Positions 7,158-15,713 of a DNA stretch of 44,883 bases are shown here, piece by piece (the first letter of the stretch is position 1; every line of letters starts with the position of its first letter). The notes beneath the pieces were generated by a model, which was not told the origin of the DNA, ran no database searches, and worked only from the letters and a program-made list of their open reading frames with translations. This DNA is from Flavobacterium sp. MedPE-SWcel (GTDB lineage Bacteria; Bacteroidota; Bacteroidia; Flavobacteriales; Flavobacteriaceae). Location of the stretch: NCBI GenBank assembly GCA_001874325.1, contig MPCW01000017.1, forward strand, positions 1-44,883, given 5' to 3'. The position numbers and the translations under genes were made by a program.

Positions 7158-9029
7158 ATGTTTCATGATGAGTATGATGTTATAGTAGTTGGTGGAGGGC
7201 ACGCAGGATCTGAGGCTGCTGCTGCCGCTGCTAATATGGGTTCTAAGACCTTGTTGGTTACTATGAGTTTGCAAAACATAGCCCAGATGTCTTGCAACCC
7301 TGCTATGGGTGGTATTGCAAAGGGTCAAATAGTACGAGAGATAGATGCGTTGGGTGGTTACTCAGGTATCGTGTCAGATATGACAGCGATACAGTTTAAG
7401 ATGCTCAACAAGTCAAAGGGGCCTGCTATGTGGAGTCCGCGTGTACAAAGTGATAGAATGCGCTTTGCCGAAGAGTGGCGATTGATGCTAGAGGGCACTC
7501 CAAATCTTGATTTCTATCAAGAGATGATCTCTGGTTTAGTTATAGAAAATGGCAAGGTAAAAGGTGTAAAAACATCTTTGGGCTTAGAGATAAAAAGTAA
7601 AACAGTAGTGTTAACTAACGGTACTTTTTTAAATGGTTTAATACATATTGGCGAGAAACAATTTGGTGGAGGTAGAGCAGGAGAAGGAGCTTCATTTGGT
7701 ATTACCGAAGACTTAGTCAAGGTAGGTTTCGAGTCGGGTAGAATGAAAACAGGAACACCACCTCGAGTAGATGGTCGATCGTTAGATCATTCTAAAATGA
7801 TAGAACAACCAGGAGATGAAAACCCAGATAAGTTTTCTTATCTAGGAATAACAAAACCATTAACGCAGCAACGCTCTTGCCACATGACCTATACTTCTAA
7901 CGAAGTACATGATGTTTTAAGAGAAGGTTTCGATCGTTCACCAATGTTTAATGGTCGAATAAAAAGTATGGGTCCTCGATATTGTCCATCTATAGAAGAC
8001 AAGATAAATCGTTTTGCAGATAAGGATAGACATCAACTTTTTGTAGAACCAGAAGGGTGGAATACTGTAGAGGTTTATGTAAATGGGTTCTCTACATCGT
8101 TGCCAGAAGATGTACAATTTAAAGCTATGCGATCTGTAGCAGGATTTGAGAATGTAAAATTCTTCCGTCCTGGTTATGCAATCGAGTACGATTACTTTCC
8201 GCCTACACAATTAAAGCATACACTTGAAACGAAACTGGTAGACGGTTTATATTTTGCAGGACAAATAAATGGTACTACAGGATATGAAGAAGCAGCTTCG
8301 CAAGGATTAATGGCTGGTATAAATGCACACTTAAAAGTAAACGATAAAGACCCATTTATATTAAAGCGTAACGAAGCTTACATTGGTGTATTAATAGATG
8401 ATCTTATTACTAAGGGTACAGAAGAGCCTTATAGAATGTTTACATCGCGTGCAGAGTATAGAACATTACTACGTCAAGATAATGCAGATTTTAGGCTTAC
8501 ACCATTGTCATATGAGATAGGTTTAGCTAATGTAGATAGACTAAAACGTATGGAAAAGAAGCGCGATGAAAGTAGCGCTTTTGTAGACTTCTTTAAAAAC
8601 ACAAGTGTAACTAAAGATGAAGCCAACCCAATTCTTGAAGAAAAGGGGTCTTCACCAATGTCACAATCAGATAAAATGTTTAAAGTGTTTTCTCGACCAC
8701 AAATAGACTTAGAAGATATTCTTAAGTTTGATAAGGTTAAAGATTATGTAGAAGAACATAATCTTGATAGAGAAGTTATCGAGCAAGCCGAAATTCAAGT
8801 TAAGTATTCAGGCTATATCGAGAAAGAAAAAAATAATGCCGATAAATTAAATAGACTAGAGGATGTAAAAATCCCTGAGAACTTTAATTATGATAAGATA
8901 AAATCATTATCGCATGAGGCAAAAGAGAAATTAAAAAACATTCGTCCCGTTACAATTTCACAAGCATCACGTATTAGTGGTGTATCACCAAGTGATGTTT
9001 CGGTACTTTTAATACACATGGGACGATGA
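7158..9029 (+). CDS. mnmG: tRNA uridine-5-carboxymethylaminomethyl(34) synthesis enzyme MnmG (GidA)
   Basis: The FAD-dependent partner of MnmE that modifies wobble uridine 34 in a set of tRNAs. The dinucleotide-binding motif GGGHAGSEAA lies at about residues 12-21, the GidA signature SCNPAMGGIAKGQ at about 45-57, and the second conserved Cys in YCPSIEDK. The C-terminal helical domain ends in SRISGVSPSDVSVLLIHMGR, shortened here to ISGVSPSDVSVLLIHMG. At 623 residues it is full length. The gene is surrounded by parS-like sites, three upstream and one at its stop codon. Its TGA overlaps the ATG of the next lipoprotein gene (ATGA). Confidence 0.97.
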   Translation: MFHDEYDVIVVGGGHAGSEAAAAAANMGSKTLLVTMSLQNIAQMSCNPAMGGIAKGQIVREIDALGGYSGIVSDMTAIQFKMLNKSKGPAMWSPRVQSDRMRFAEEWRLMLEGTPNLDFYQEMISGLVIENGKVKGVKTSLGLEIKSKTVVLTNGTFLNGLIHIGEKQFGGGRAGEGASFGITEDLVKVGFESGRMKTGTPPRVDGRSLDHSKMIEQPGDENPDKFSYLGITKPLTQQRSCHMTYTSNEVHDVLREGFDRSPMFNGRIKSMGPRYCPSIEDKINRFADKDRHQLFVEPEGWNTVEVYVNGFSTSLPEDVQFKAMRSVAGFENVKFFRPGYAIEYDYFPPTQLKHTLETKLVDGLYFAGQINGTTGYEEAASQGLMAGINAHLKVNDKDPFILKRNEAYIGVLIDDLITKGTEEPYRMFTSRAEYRTLLRQDNADFRLTPLSYEIGLANVDRLKRMEKKRDESSAFVDFFKNTSVTKDEANPILEEKGSSPMSQSDKMFKVFSRPQIDLEDILKFDKVKDYVEEHNLDREVIEQAEIQVKYSGYIEKEKNNADKLNRLEDVKIPENFNYDKIKSLSHEAKEKLKNIRPVTISQASRISGVSPSDVSVLLIHMGR

Positions 9030-9550
9030 TGTTTCACGTGGAACACAAAATAAAAACCCTTTTTAGAAAAGGGTTTTTTCTGTTTATTGCAGTATCATTT
9101 TTAATGACGTCTTGTATAACACCAAGACACACGGTAGAAATTAACGATTATATACTACTAGAAAATGGTAAAGAAATACTAGGTAAAGAAAAAGGACTTA
9201 CTGCTTTTATTTTTGAGAATGATGTAAGGAAAATTCCTTTTCAGCAATTTCTAGCAGATAAATACAAAGTAGGAGGGTATAGAGATATTAGTTACTGGGT
9301 AACTATAGACGGTAACCGTTATAAAGTATACTTGTATGAAAATGCTGAATTAGAGAAATATTTCGACGTTTCTGAGTTTATGGTAAGCAATGTAGAGACC
9401 GAAGTAAACATAAAAGGATCTAAAGCAAACTTTATAGCGATGTCTATGATTAACGATGCAAACGATGATTGCCTTGCCGAAGACTCGTTGTACAGAAGTA
9501 TTGCAACAAAATATTTAAAACGATTAAAAGACGAATACCTTTATAATTAA
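9026..9550 (+). CDS. Hypothetical lipoprotein downstream of mnmG
   Basis: A 174-residue predicted lipoprotein. A basic N-terminus (KIKTLFRKG) leads into a hydrophobic segment and the lipobox LMTSC with the lipidated Cys at residue 30. I do not recognise the mature domain; it is a mixed alpha/beta-looking sequence without Cys pairs or catalytic motifs. The ATG at 9026 overlaps the mnmG stop (ATGA), so translation is probably coupled. The residues FHVEH at positions 3-7 are the translation of a parS-like site (9030..9045) and probably carry no protein function. The methyltransferase gene begins at the base after this stop codon. Confidence 0.8.
   Translation: MMFHVEHKIKTLFRKGFFLFIAVSFLMTSCITPRHTVEINDYILLENGKEILGKEKGLTAFIFENDVRKIPFQQFLADKYKVGGYRDISYWVTIDGNRYKVYLYENAELEKYFDVSEFMVSNVETEVNIKGSKANFIAMSMINDANDDCLAEDSLYRSIATKYLKRLKDEYLYN
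9030..9045. other. parS: parS-like centromere site 4
   Basis: TGTTTCACGTGGAACA, a hybrid of the two common half sites. It starts on the base after the mnmG stop codon, inside the first codons of the downstream lipoprotein gene, about 1.9 kb from site 3. Confidence 0.82.
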
Positions 9551-10399
9551 ATGAATTTTACAAACGCTCCCGTTTATATAAAAGTAAAAGACCATTCTGT
9601 ATCTGGAGAATCATTTGAATTACTACTGGATGAAGAATTACAACTTTTAAAAACAAATCCGCAACCTAGCCCTGAGAATTTAGATCGTTATTACGAAAGT
9701 GAAGATTATATCTCACATACTGATGGTAAACGTTCTTTTTTCGAAAAACTGTATCATACAGTAAAACAAAAAGCTTTACACGATAAAACGAAACTTTTAG
9801 CGAGTTTTAAGACTACAAAAGGTAAATTACTCGACATAGGTGCAGGAACTGGCGATTTTCTTGTAATGGCAAAAGCAAAGGGGTGGGATGTTACAGGTAT
9901 AGAACCAAGCGAGAAAGCAAAAACTATTGCAATATCAAAAGGAGTAACATTTGCCGAAGATTTGTCAAAAATTGAAGATAATTCGTTTGACGCTATAACA
10001 ATGTGGCACGTTCTAGAACATGTACCTGATGTAGAGCAACAAATAGTAGAATTAAAACGAATATTAAAACCAGATGGTGTACTTGTAGTTGCTGTGCCTA
10101 ATTTCAAATCGTATGATGCAAAACATTACGGAAGCAATTGGGCAGCTTATGATGTACCACGCCATTTATGGCATTTTAGTAAAACAGCAATAAAAACACT
10201 TTTTGGAGCGAAAGAAATGAAAGTAGTAAAAATTGCTCCGATGCTGTTTGATAGTTTTTATGTGAGTTTATTATCGGAAAAATACAAAAACGGTAAAATG
10301 AATTTCGTTAAAGGATTTTTAACGGGATTAAGGTCAAATATCAAAGCAACGCGTAATTTTGAGTATTCATCACACATTTACATCATAAAAAACAGGTAA
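9551..10399 (+). CDS. Class I SAM-dependent methyltransferase
   Basis: A 282-residue methyltransferase of the UbiG/methyltransferase-11 type. The SAM-binding motif I reads LLDIGAGTGDF at about residues 93-103; the acidic motif II lies in GIEPSEKA, and the post-I motif in MWHVLEHVPD. A YDVPRHLWHF block (about 195-205) is typical of a Bacteroidota family that often sits near envelope or polysaccharide genes. Some relatives carry an N-terminal zinc ribbon; this one has no Cys there. The substrate cannot be predicted. It starts directly after the upstream lipoprotein stop and ends a run that begins with the DUF4175 gene. Confidence 0.88.
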   Translation: MNFTNAPVYIKVKDHSVSGESFELLLDEELQLLKTNPQPSPENLDRYYESEDYISHTDGKRSFFEKLYHTVKQKALHDKTKLLASFKTTKGKLLDIGAGTGDFLVMAKAKGWDVTGIEPSEKAKTIAISKGVTFAEDLSKIEDNSFDAITMWHVLEHVPDVEQQIVELKRILKPDGVLVVAVPNFKSYDAKHYGSNWAAYDVPRHLWHFSKTAIKTLFGAKEMKVVKIAPMLFDSFYVSLLSEKYKNGKMNFVKGFLTGLRSNIKATRNFEYSSHIYIIKNR

Positions 10400-10532
10400 A
10401 ACGTAAAATAAAGCGCTTTAAGACACTTTTAAACGGAGTAATGATAAAATAGATCGCAAAAAAAAGAAATTTAAGCAGCGATTATTATATAAAGCCGATT
10501 TTTATCGTGTTTTGTTATAATTTGTAAAATTT

Positions 10533-10551
10533 CGATAAGAATAATTTATCG
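10533..10551. promoter_or_regulatory. Possible operator upstream of the OmpH gene
   Basis: CGATAA and TTATCG form an inverted repeat with a 7-bp spacer. Further TATCG/CGATA words occur nearby, at about 10503-10507 and 10571-10575. The cluster lies about 40 bp upstream of the ompH promoter and could be a regulator site. This is pattern recognition only. Confidence 0.25.
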
Positions 10552-10587
10552 TAAGAAAATTATAATAAAACGATAGTAAAAAGTGTT

Positions 10588-10619
10588 TTGCAAAGTTTAA
10601 GAACTAATTGTTACTTTTG
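10588..10619 (+). promoter_or_regulatory. Promoter of the OmpH-like gene
   Basis: TTG (10588..10590) and TACTTTTG (10612..10619) are separated by 21 bp, matching the Bacteroidota -33/-7 promoter TTG-N17-23-TAnnTTTG. The -7 element ends 31 bp before the ATG. Confidence 0.65.
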
Positions 10620-10650
10620 TCAAAATTTTTAAAATAACTAAATTCAGAAA

Positions 10651-11250
10651 ATGAAAAAATCACTTTTAGTATTGGGTGCTGCCCTTGCCATGATTTCTTG
10701 TAATAAAGAAGCTTCGTCATCTGCTGGTTTAAAAACGGCTTATATCGATACCGTAAAATTAGTAGAAGGTTATGAGGAGCTAAAAGATCTTGAGTCGAAG
10801 GGAAAAATAAAGTCGGAAGAGATGGCGAGAGAGTTGGATACTGAAGCACAACAATTACGTCTTGATGCTGCAAGTTTCCAAAATGAAGCACAATCTAAAG
10901 GAAGACAGTGGGCTGAATTGAAAATGCAAGAATTACAGCAAAGAGAAAGAGAACTTGGTGTAAAGCAAGAAACAATGATGAGAGCACTTCAAGAAGAATT
11001 TGGAGTACAAAGAGATACTGTAATTTCTCAAATGAAAAAGTATATTAAAGAATATGCTAAGGAAGAAAATTACGATTACATATATGGTACAGGTGATGCT
11101 GCGAGTATTTTATACGGTAAAGAAGAGTACGAAATTACTGATGAAGTACTAAAAAGCCTTAACGAAAAATATACAGGTGAAGAAAGTAAAGTAGAAGTAG
11201 AAGAAACTCCTGCTGTTGAAGAGGAAGAAACTGCTACTACAGAAGAATAA
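10651..11250 (+). CDS. OmpH/Skp-family periplasmic lipoprotein
   Basis: A 199-residue lipoprotein with signal and lipobox AMISC (Cys17). The mature part matches the OmpH/Skp family: AYIDTVKLVEGYEELKDLE at the start, a long coiled coil (about 40-125) that in Skp forms the tentacles, and a closing strand with YDYIYGTGDAASILYG. Skp-type proteins chaperone unfolded outer-membrane proteins in the periplasm; here the protein is probably anchored by lipid. The C-terminus (about 172-199) is an acidic Glu/Thr tail. It has its own promoter and a strong shared terminator. Confidence 0.9.
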   Translation: MKKSLLVLGAALAMISCNKEASSSAGLKTAYIDTVKLVEGYEELKDLESKGKIKSEEMARELDTEAQQLRLDAASFQNEAQSKGRQWAELKMQELQQRERELGVKQETMMRALQEEFGVQRDTVISQMKKYIKEYAKEENYDYIYGTGDAASILYGKEEYEITDEVLKSLNEKYTGEESKVEVEETPAVEEEETATTEE

Positions 11251-11280
11251 TTTATAGTTTTTTTCGAGACTATTATTACC

Positions 11281-11318
11281 AAAAAACGGGATATACAATT
11301 ATGTATATCCCGTTTTTT
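11281..11318. terminator. Bidirectional terminator, OmpH / LysR
   Basis: A perfect 17-bp stem (11281..11297 with 11302..11318) and 4-nt loop, with A6 on the left and T6 on the right, sits between two convergent genes and can end transcription in both directions. Confidence 0.9.
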
Positions 11319-11336
11319 ATTGCTTTTTAAGCTATT

Positions 11337-12227
11337 TTAAAATTCACTAAGAAGTATATTTTCTATATGTTTTATCTCATCCATAAGTATAGATTGTTTT
11401 CGTTTCCCAAAGTATAATGTGTTTTCTAATGGGGTATAACCTTCCCATATTTTAAATACTTTTTTGTTATCTATTGCCTCTTTGCACAAAAAATCAGGTA
11501 AAATGGCAATACCTTCACCTCTAGATAAACATCTGATTATAGAAAACTTGTTAGGAACAATATAGTTGGGCAAAAAGTTAGGACGCTCGTCAAAATTACG
11601 CTCCCAAAACAGGTTTAAAACATCCATATCAGATGCAGTACTGTACCATAATTGCGATTTTAGCCATTTTTTGATGCTTTCTTTATTCTTTTTTAAACGA
11701 TTAAACCCAGAAATATCAGTGTTAACTCCTGCCACAACTACAAAACGTTCTACTGCAAAAGGTGTATAAATCAAGTTATTGTTAGATGTTTCAGATGTAG
11801 TTAATATCAAATCAGCAGATCCATTTTCTAGGGATTGTATCAACTCATTAGTATTCCCAAACTGCATTATTAAATTAAACGTCAAATCAGGAATATGCTT
11901 TTCTAGTATTTGCTGAAAGGTTTCTACGCACATCCCTACGCTTAATGTTGCCCTTTCTTTACCCGATTTATATTGAAATCGCGCTTCAAGATCTTCCATG
12001 CACGATAATGAATTTATCATTTGCTGATAAAGTAATTTCCCTTTTTCGGTAGGAATCATTTTTCGTGGTGTACGCTCAAATAAAGGATAACCCGTATAAG
12101 CTTCCAAAGCATTTAAATGTAACCCTATACCAGGTTGCGAAACGTACAATTGTTTTGCGGCACCGCTCATTGTGCCTGTTTCGTATATAGACTTAAAAGT
12201 TCTGAACCATTCAAGATTAGATTTCAT
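11337..12227 (-). CDS. LysR-family transcriptional regulator
   Basis: A 296-residue LysR-type regulator. The N-terminal winged helix-turn-helix (about residues 1-60) contains GTMSGAAKQLYVSQPGIGLHL. The rest is the effector-binding periplasmic-binding-protein fold (about 88-290), with LILTTSE and GIAILPDFL in the expected places. It is divergent from the quinone reductase gene at 12321; in this arrangement LysR proteins usually control the divergent gene and themselves. A perfect palindrome at 12228..12243 lies directly ahead of its start codon. The inducer is unknown; a quinone or redox signal would fit the neighbour. Confidence 0.92.
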   Translation of the reverse strand: MKSNLEWFRTFKSIYETGTMSGAAKQLYVSQPGIGLHLNALEAYTGYPLFERTPRKMIPTEKGKLLYQQMINSLSCMEDLEARFQYKSGKERATLSVGMCVETFQQILEKHIPDLTFNLIMQFGNTNELIQSLENGSADLILTTSETSNNNLIYTPFAVERFVVVAGVNTDISGFNRLKKNKESIKKWLKSQLWYSTASDMDVLNLFWERNFDERPNFLPNYIVPNKFSIIRCLSRGEGIAILPDFLCKEAIDNKKVFKIWEGYTPLENTLYFGKRKQSILMDEIKHIENILLSEF

Positions 12228-12243
12228 TATAATAATTATTATA
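12228..12243. promoter_or_regulatory. Candidate operator in the LysR / reductase intergenic region
   Basis: TATAATAATTATTATA is a perfect 16-bp palindrome next to the LysR start codon and between two divergent -7 elements. It includes a T-N11-A spacing, as LysR boxes do, but is pure A/T, so the call is tentative. Confidence 0.35.
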
Positions 12244-12250
12244 CTTAATA

Positions 12251-12258
12251 CAAAGTTA
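12251..12258 (-). promoter_or_regulatory. -7 element for the LysR gene
   Basis: On the minus strand this reads TAACTTTG, matching TAnnTTTG, 23 bp before the LysR start codon. No clear -33 TTG is visible. Confidence 0.45.
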
Positions 12259-12287
12259 CGTTATTTTTATTAGTAATAGTCCTGACA

Positions 12288-12295
12288 TAGATTTG
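12288..12295 (+). promoter_or_regulatory. -7 element for the quinone reductase gene
   Basis: TAGATTTG matches TAnnTTTG and ends 25 bp before the reductase ATG. The -33 position has TTA rather than TTG, as might suit an activator-dependent promoter. Confidence 0.5.
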
Positions 12296-12320
12296 TACCC
12301 TTAATCGAAATGAAATAAAA

Positions 12321-12941
12321 ATGATGAAAATATTTATTATAAATGGTGGGCAAAACTTTGGTCACTCAGGAGGGAAGTTCAACAAAACACTAACAGATTT
12401 AGACGAAGCGTTTTTTACTCAAAAAAATGGTTTTGAACTGAAAGTAACAGACATTAATGAAGCATATAATCCGTTAGAGGAAGTAGAAAAATACCTGTGG
12501 GCAGATGTAGTTATTTATCACTTTCCTGTTTGGTGGTTTTCTATGCCGTATAAATTAAAAGAATACATTGATTTAGTTTTTAGTGAAGGGCACAAAAGCG
12601 GAATGTATTATAGCGATGGGCGTAAAGAATATAATCCTGATATTAATTATGGAACTGGAGGTGGTTTGCAAGGCAAAAAATATATGGTAACAACTACTTG
12701 GAATGCGCCCGAGACTGCATTTACATTGCCTAATGAATTTTTTGATGAAACAAATGTAGACGACGGTGTATTATTTGGTTTTCATAAAATGAATGCTTTT
12801 TTATCGCTAGAAAGAATAAACGGAATGCATTTTCATGATTTAGAAAAAAACGTAACTCAAGAAAGAATAGACAGATATAAAAAAATGTATGCAGAACATT
12901 TACAGCATGCATTTGAACAGAAAACAGCAATCAATGTTTAA
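12321..12941 (+). CDS. MdaB-like NAD(P)H quinone reductase (flavodoxin fold)
   Basis: A 206-residue flavoprotein of the NQO1/MdaB group, which reduces quinones by two electrons and protects against redox-cycling compounds. The flavin phosphate loop is in INGGQNFGHSGGKFN (about residues 7-20); FPVWWFSMPYKLKEYID (about 74-91) is the conserved NQO-type block near the flavin. No signal peptide, so cytoplasmic. Two ATGs are adjacent (12321 and 12324); either may start. It is divergent from a LysR regulator, a common arrangement for inducible quinone reductases. The C-terminal half contains FTLPNEFFDETNVDDGVLFG, shared with MdaB, here shortened to TLPNEFFDE. Confidence 0.9.
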   Translation: MMKIFIINGGQNFGHSGGKFNKTLTDLDEAFFTQKNGFELKVTDINEAYNPLEEVEKYLWADVVIYHFPVWWFSMPYKLKEYIDLVFSEGHKSGMYYSDGRKEYNPDINYGTGGGLQGKKYMVTTTWNAPETAFTLPNEFFDETNVDDGVLFGFHKMNAFLSLERINGMHFHDLEKNVTQERIDRYKKMYAEHLQHAFEQKTAINV

Positions 12942-13036
12942 CCGCATTGATGTGGTTCGTGATTATTGTGGTTTTTTCATATTTGGGTAGGCTATAGCCT
13001 AAAAAAATCCGTAATTTTCCGCTTTATTTCACATCT

Positions 13037-15313
13037 ATGCAAACTCTATCTACAGCAGCAGAATATACATTACGTTTCATTAATCAAACCAATAAGTCAA
13101 TATTTCTTACGGGTAAAGCAGGTACAGGTAAAACTACATTGCTAAAAGAGATTATAAAAACGACCCATAAAAATGTTGTAGTAGTTGCACCCACAGGTAT
13201 TGCAGCGCTAAATGCAGGAGGGGTAACCATTCACTCTATGTTTCAGTTACCATTTGCTGGGTTTATACCAGTATCTAATCATCCGCCACAATTCTCAGAA
13301 AGAGTTAAGTTTGAAACTAAAGATACTTTACGCAGGCATTTTAGAATGCGAGCGGAAAGAAAAACGATACTGAAAAATTTACAACTTCTGGTTATAGACG
13401 AAGTAAGTATGCTACGTGCCGACTTGCTAGATGCAATCGACTTTATGCTGAGAAGTGTGCGTAAAAAAGATATGCCCTTTGGTGGAGTACAAGTACTATA
13501 CATAGGCGATTTATTACAATTACCTCCAGTAGTGCGTAATGAAGAGTGGGAAGTACTGCGAGAATTTTATCGCGGTAAATTTTTCTTTCATTCGCATGTA
13601 ATACAGCAAAACCCGCCATTGTATATTGAGCTAGATAAAATATATCGTCAGACCGATGAGAAGTTTATAGGTGTTTTAAACAACTTGCGAAATAATGTTA
13701 TAACTAAAGACGATTTACGAGTACTTAACGAATTTGTAAAACCAGATTTTAATCTTAAAAATAATCAAGGTTATATAACCCTTACTACACACAATGCTAA
13801 GGCAGACACCATGAACGTGGATGCGCTTAAAGATCTTAAAGGAAAAGAACATACTTTTTCGGCAGAAATTGTAGACGATTTTCCAGATAAGATATACCCT
13901 GTAGAAGAAAAACTAAAATTGAAAGTAGGGGCACAGGTAATGTTTATTAAAAACGATTTATCGCCAGATAAGAATTACTTTAATGGAAAAATTGGGTTAA
14001 TAGAATCACTATCTGAAGGAGAAATATTAGTTCGTTTCCCTGAAGAAGATCTTACCATTGAGGTTGAAAAATACGAATGGCAAAACATTCGCTACTATGT
14101 AGACGAGCAAACCAAGGAGATAAAAGAAGAGGTAATGGGTACTTTTGTACACTACCCGTTAAAATTAGCTTGGGCAATAACAGTACACAAGAGTCAAGGA
14201 CTAACGTTTGATAAAGCTGTACTTGATGTATCGCGTGTTTTTATGCCAGGACAAGCCTATGTTGCGCTTTCCCGTTTACGTTCGTTAGAAGGGCTTATTT
14301 TACTCTCTCCAATGCAAATGAATGGTATCTCTAACGATGCCGATGTAATGGACTATGCTAATGCCAAAGCAAAAGAAGATGACCTTGAAAATTCGTTACA
14401 ACAAGAAACAAAGCAATTTGTAGGTACTTTTTTGAGAAGTAGTTTTGAATGGGCAGATATTGCAGAGCAGTGGCAAAGGCATAAAATGAGCTATTTACAA
14501 GAAGGTAATAAAACATTAAAAGGTAAATACAAGCAATGGGCACATCAGCAAGAAGATAAAATTCATGCGCTACTAGGTCCAGCAAGTAAATTTATAAATC
14601 AGATTAATAGCCTGTTTTATAAACCCGATACCGATATGCAATTTGTAAAGGAAAGGGTAATGGCTGCTTACAATTATTTTTTCCCTACACTCGATGCATT
14701 AATGGGGGAAATATTGGGCAAGATGGAAGAAGTAAAACGGCTACGAAAAGCCAAAGGTTTTTATGAAGAGCTTGCCGAGCTAGAAGAAATGCAACTGGGT
14801 ACGGTATTACAACTTATGAAAGCAAAATTGTTAGTGCAAGCAGTAGTGGCAGGAGTAGAGATAAATAGAGAGCAATTAACATCGCCCGAAATAAAATCGT
14901 ACAAAAGAGATAAACTAGAAGCCATTCGCAAAAAAATGCCTGCGGCACCTACTATTCTTGGCGACGATTACGAAGAAGATTATTCGACTAGTTATGCTCC
15001 AAAAAAGAAGGAAACAAAAGAGCCTAAAAAATCGACACTCGAAGAAACGTTTGAGTTATGGAAAGAAAAATTGTCTATACCCGAAATTGCTACAAAACGT
15101 AAACTTACCGAAACTACAATACAAAGCCACTTGGCAGGATTGATTCAGAAAGGAAAAGTAGAGATAACAGATGTATTACCATCAGAAAAAATAGAAGCCC
15201 TAAAAGCTGCTTTTGCTGACTCAGACAATAAAACATTAACCGAAATAAAACAAGATAGCAACGATCAATTTACTTGGGGTGAACTTAGATTATATAGGGC
15301 TAGCTTGACCTAA
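13037..15313 (+). CDS. PIF1/RecD-like DNA helicase with C-terminal helix-turn-helix
   Basis: A 758-residue superfamily 1B helicase. Walker A reads GKAGTGKT at residues 26-33; Walker B is VIDEVSM at about 119-125; later motifs are VHKSQGLTFDKAVLDV and AYVALSRLRSLEGL, as in PIF1 and RecD2. The C-terminal part (about 650-758) carries a helix-turn-helix of the helicase-associated type (LSIPEIATKRKLTETTIQSHL, shortened here to EIATKRKLTETTI). It probably unwinds DNA 5'-3' in repair or replication-fork processing. Preceded by a 95-bp gap holding a 14-bp palindrome (12988..13001); no clear -7 element was found. Convergent with a small membrane-protein gene 9 bp away and without a visible terminator. 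Confidence 0.9.
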   Translation: MQTLSTAAEYTLRFINQTNKSIFLTGKAGTGKTTLLKEIIKTTHKNVVVVAPTGIAALNAGGVTIHSMFQLPFAGFIPVSNHPPQFSERVKFETKDTLRRHFRMRAERKTILKNLQLLVIDEVSMLRADLLDAIDFMLRSVRKKDMPFGGVQVLYIGDLLQLPPVVRNEEWEVLREFYRGKFFFHSHVIQQNPPLYIELDKIYRQTDEKFIGVLNNLRNNVITKDDLRVLNEFVKPDFNLKNNQGYITLTTHNAKADTMNVDALKDLKGKEHTFSAEIVDDFPDKIYPVEEKLKLKVGAQVMFIKNDLSPDKNYFNGKIGLIESLSEGEILVRFPEEDLTIEVEKYEWQNIRYYVDEQTKEIKEEVMGTFVHYPLKLAWAITVHKSQGLTFDKAVLDVSRVFMPGQAYVALSRLRSLEGLILLSPMQMNGISNDADVMDYANAKAKEDDLENSLQQETKQFVGTFLRSSFEWADIAEQWQRHKMSYLQEGNKTLKGKYKQWAHQQEDKIHALLGPASKFINQINSLFYKPDTDMQFVKERVMAAYNYFFPTLDALMGEILGKMEEVKRLRKAKGFYEELAELEEMQLGTVLQLMKAKLLVQAVVAGVEINREQLTSPEIKSYKRDKLEAIRKKMPAAPTILGDDYEEDYSTSYAPKKKETKEPKKSTLEETFELWKEKLSIPEIATKRKLTETTIQSHLAGLIQKGKVEITDVLPSEKIEALKAAFADSDNKTLTEIKQDSNDQFTWGELRLYRASLT

Positions 15314-15322
15314 AACATTCAA

Positions 15323-15712
15323 TTATTTTTTAAGTAGTTTAGAGGTCTTGATGTATATGATTTGAAATAATATTAGAAAGGGTATTGAAATTACACCATA
15401 AAACAGTATTATTTCAAACAAAAGTTCATATTTCCAATATACACCTACTGTAAGCCTATCTACTCTTGTAGCGTCGAGTAAGCCATATAGAACAATAAAT
15501 GTAATTACTATTGTTGATAATGTTGCTATGAGAAAGTGTATTTTTAATTTTTTTACTGAAAATACAAATTGAATAATAATCAATACAATCCATAGTTGAA
15601 TACTATACACTTTTAGTAGTAAAAATAAATGTAAGCATAACAACCCTATACCTATAGCCCAGTTTGTAAGCAAGTAAACACTATAGGCGATTAGCCATTT
15701 TTTGATATTCAT
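15323..15712 (-). CDS. Small hypothetical integral membrane protein
   Basis: A 129-residue protein made almost entirely of four hydrophobic segments (about residues 7-35, 37-50, 58-78 and 95-122). I recognise no family. It starts 1 bp after the stop of the DoxX-like gene and is probably the last gene of the delta-prime/DoxX operon. It ends 9 bp from the convergent helicase gene. Without conserved motifs no function can be given. Confidence 0.7.
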   Translation of the reverse strand: MNIKKWLIAYSVYLLTNWAIGIGLLCLHLFLLLKVYSIQLWIVLIIIQFVFSVKKLKIHFLIATLSTIVITFIVLYGLLDATRVDRLTVGVYWKYELLFEIILFYGVISIPFLILFQIIYIKTSKLLKK

Positions 15713-15713
15713 T

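Noticed and set aside
6996..7328. Antisense open frame covering the parS sites
   Set aside because: Contains repeated HVE words, which arise because the parS palindrome reads the same on both strands; overlaps ybeY and mnmG.
12940..12957. Hairpin directly after the quinone reductase stop as a terminator
   Set aside because: A 7-8 bp stem with a G-U exists, but no T-run follows within the usual distance, so it is not a convincing intrinsic terminator.
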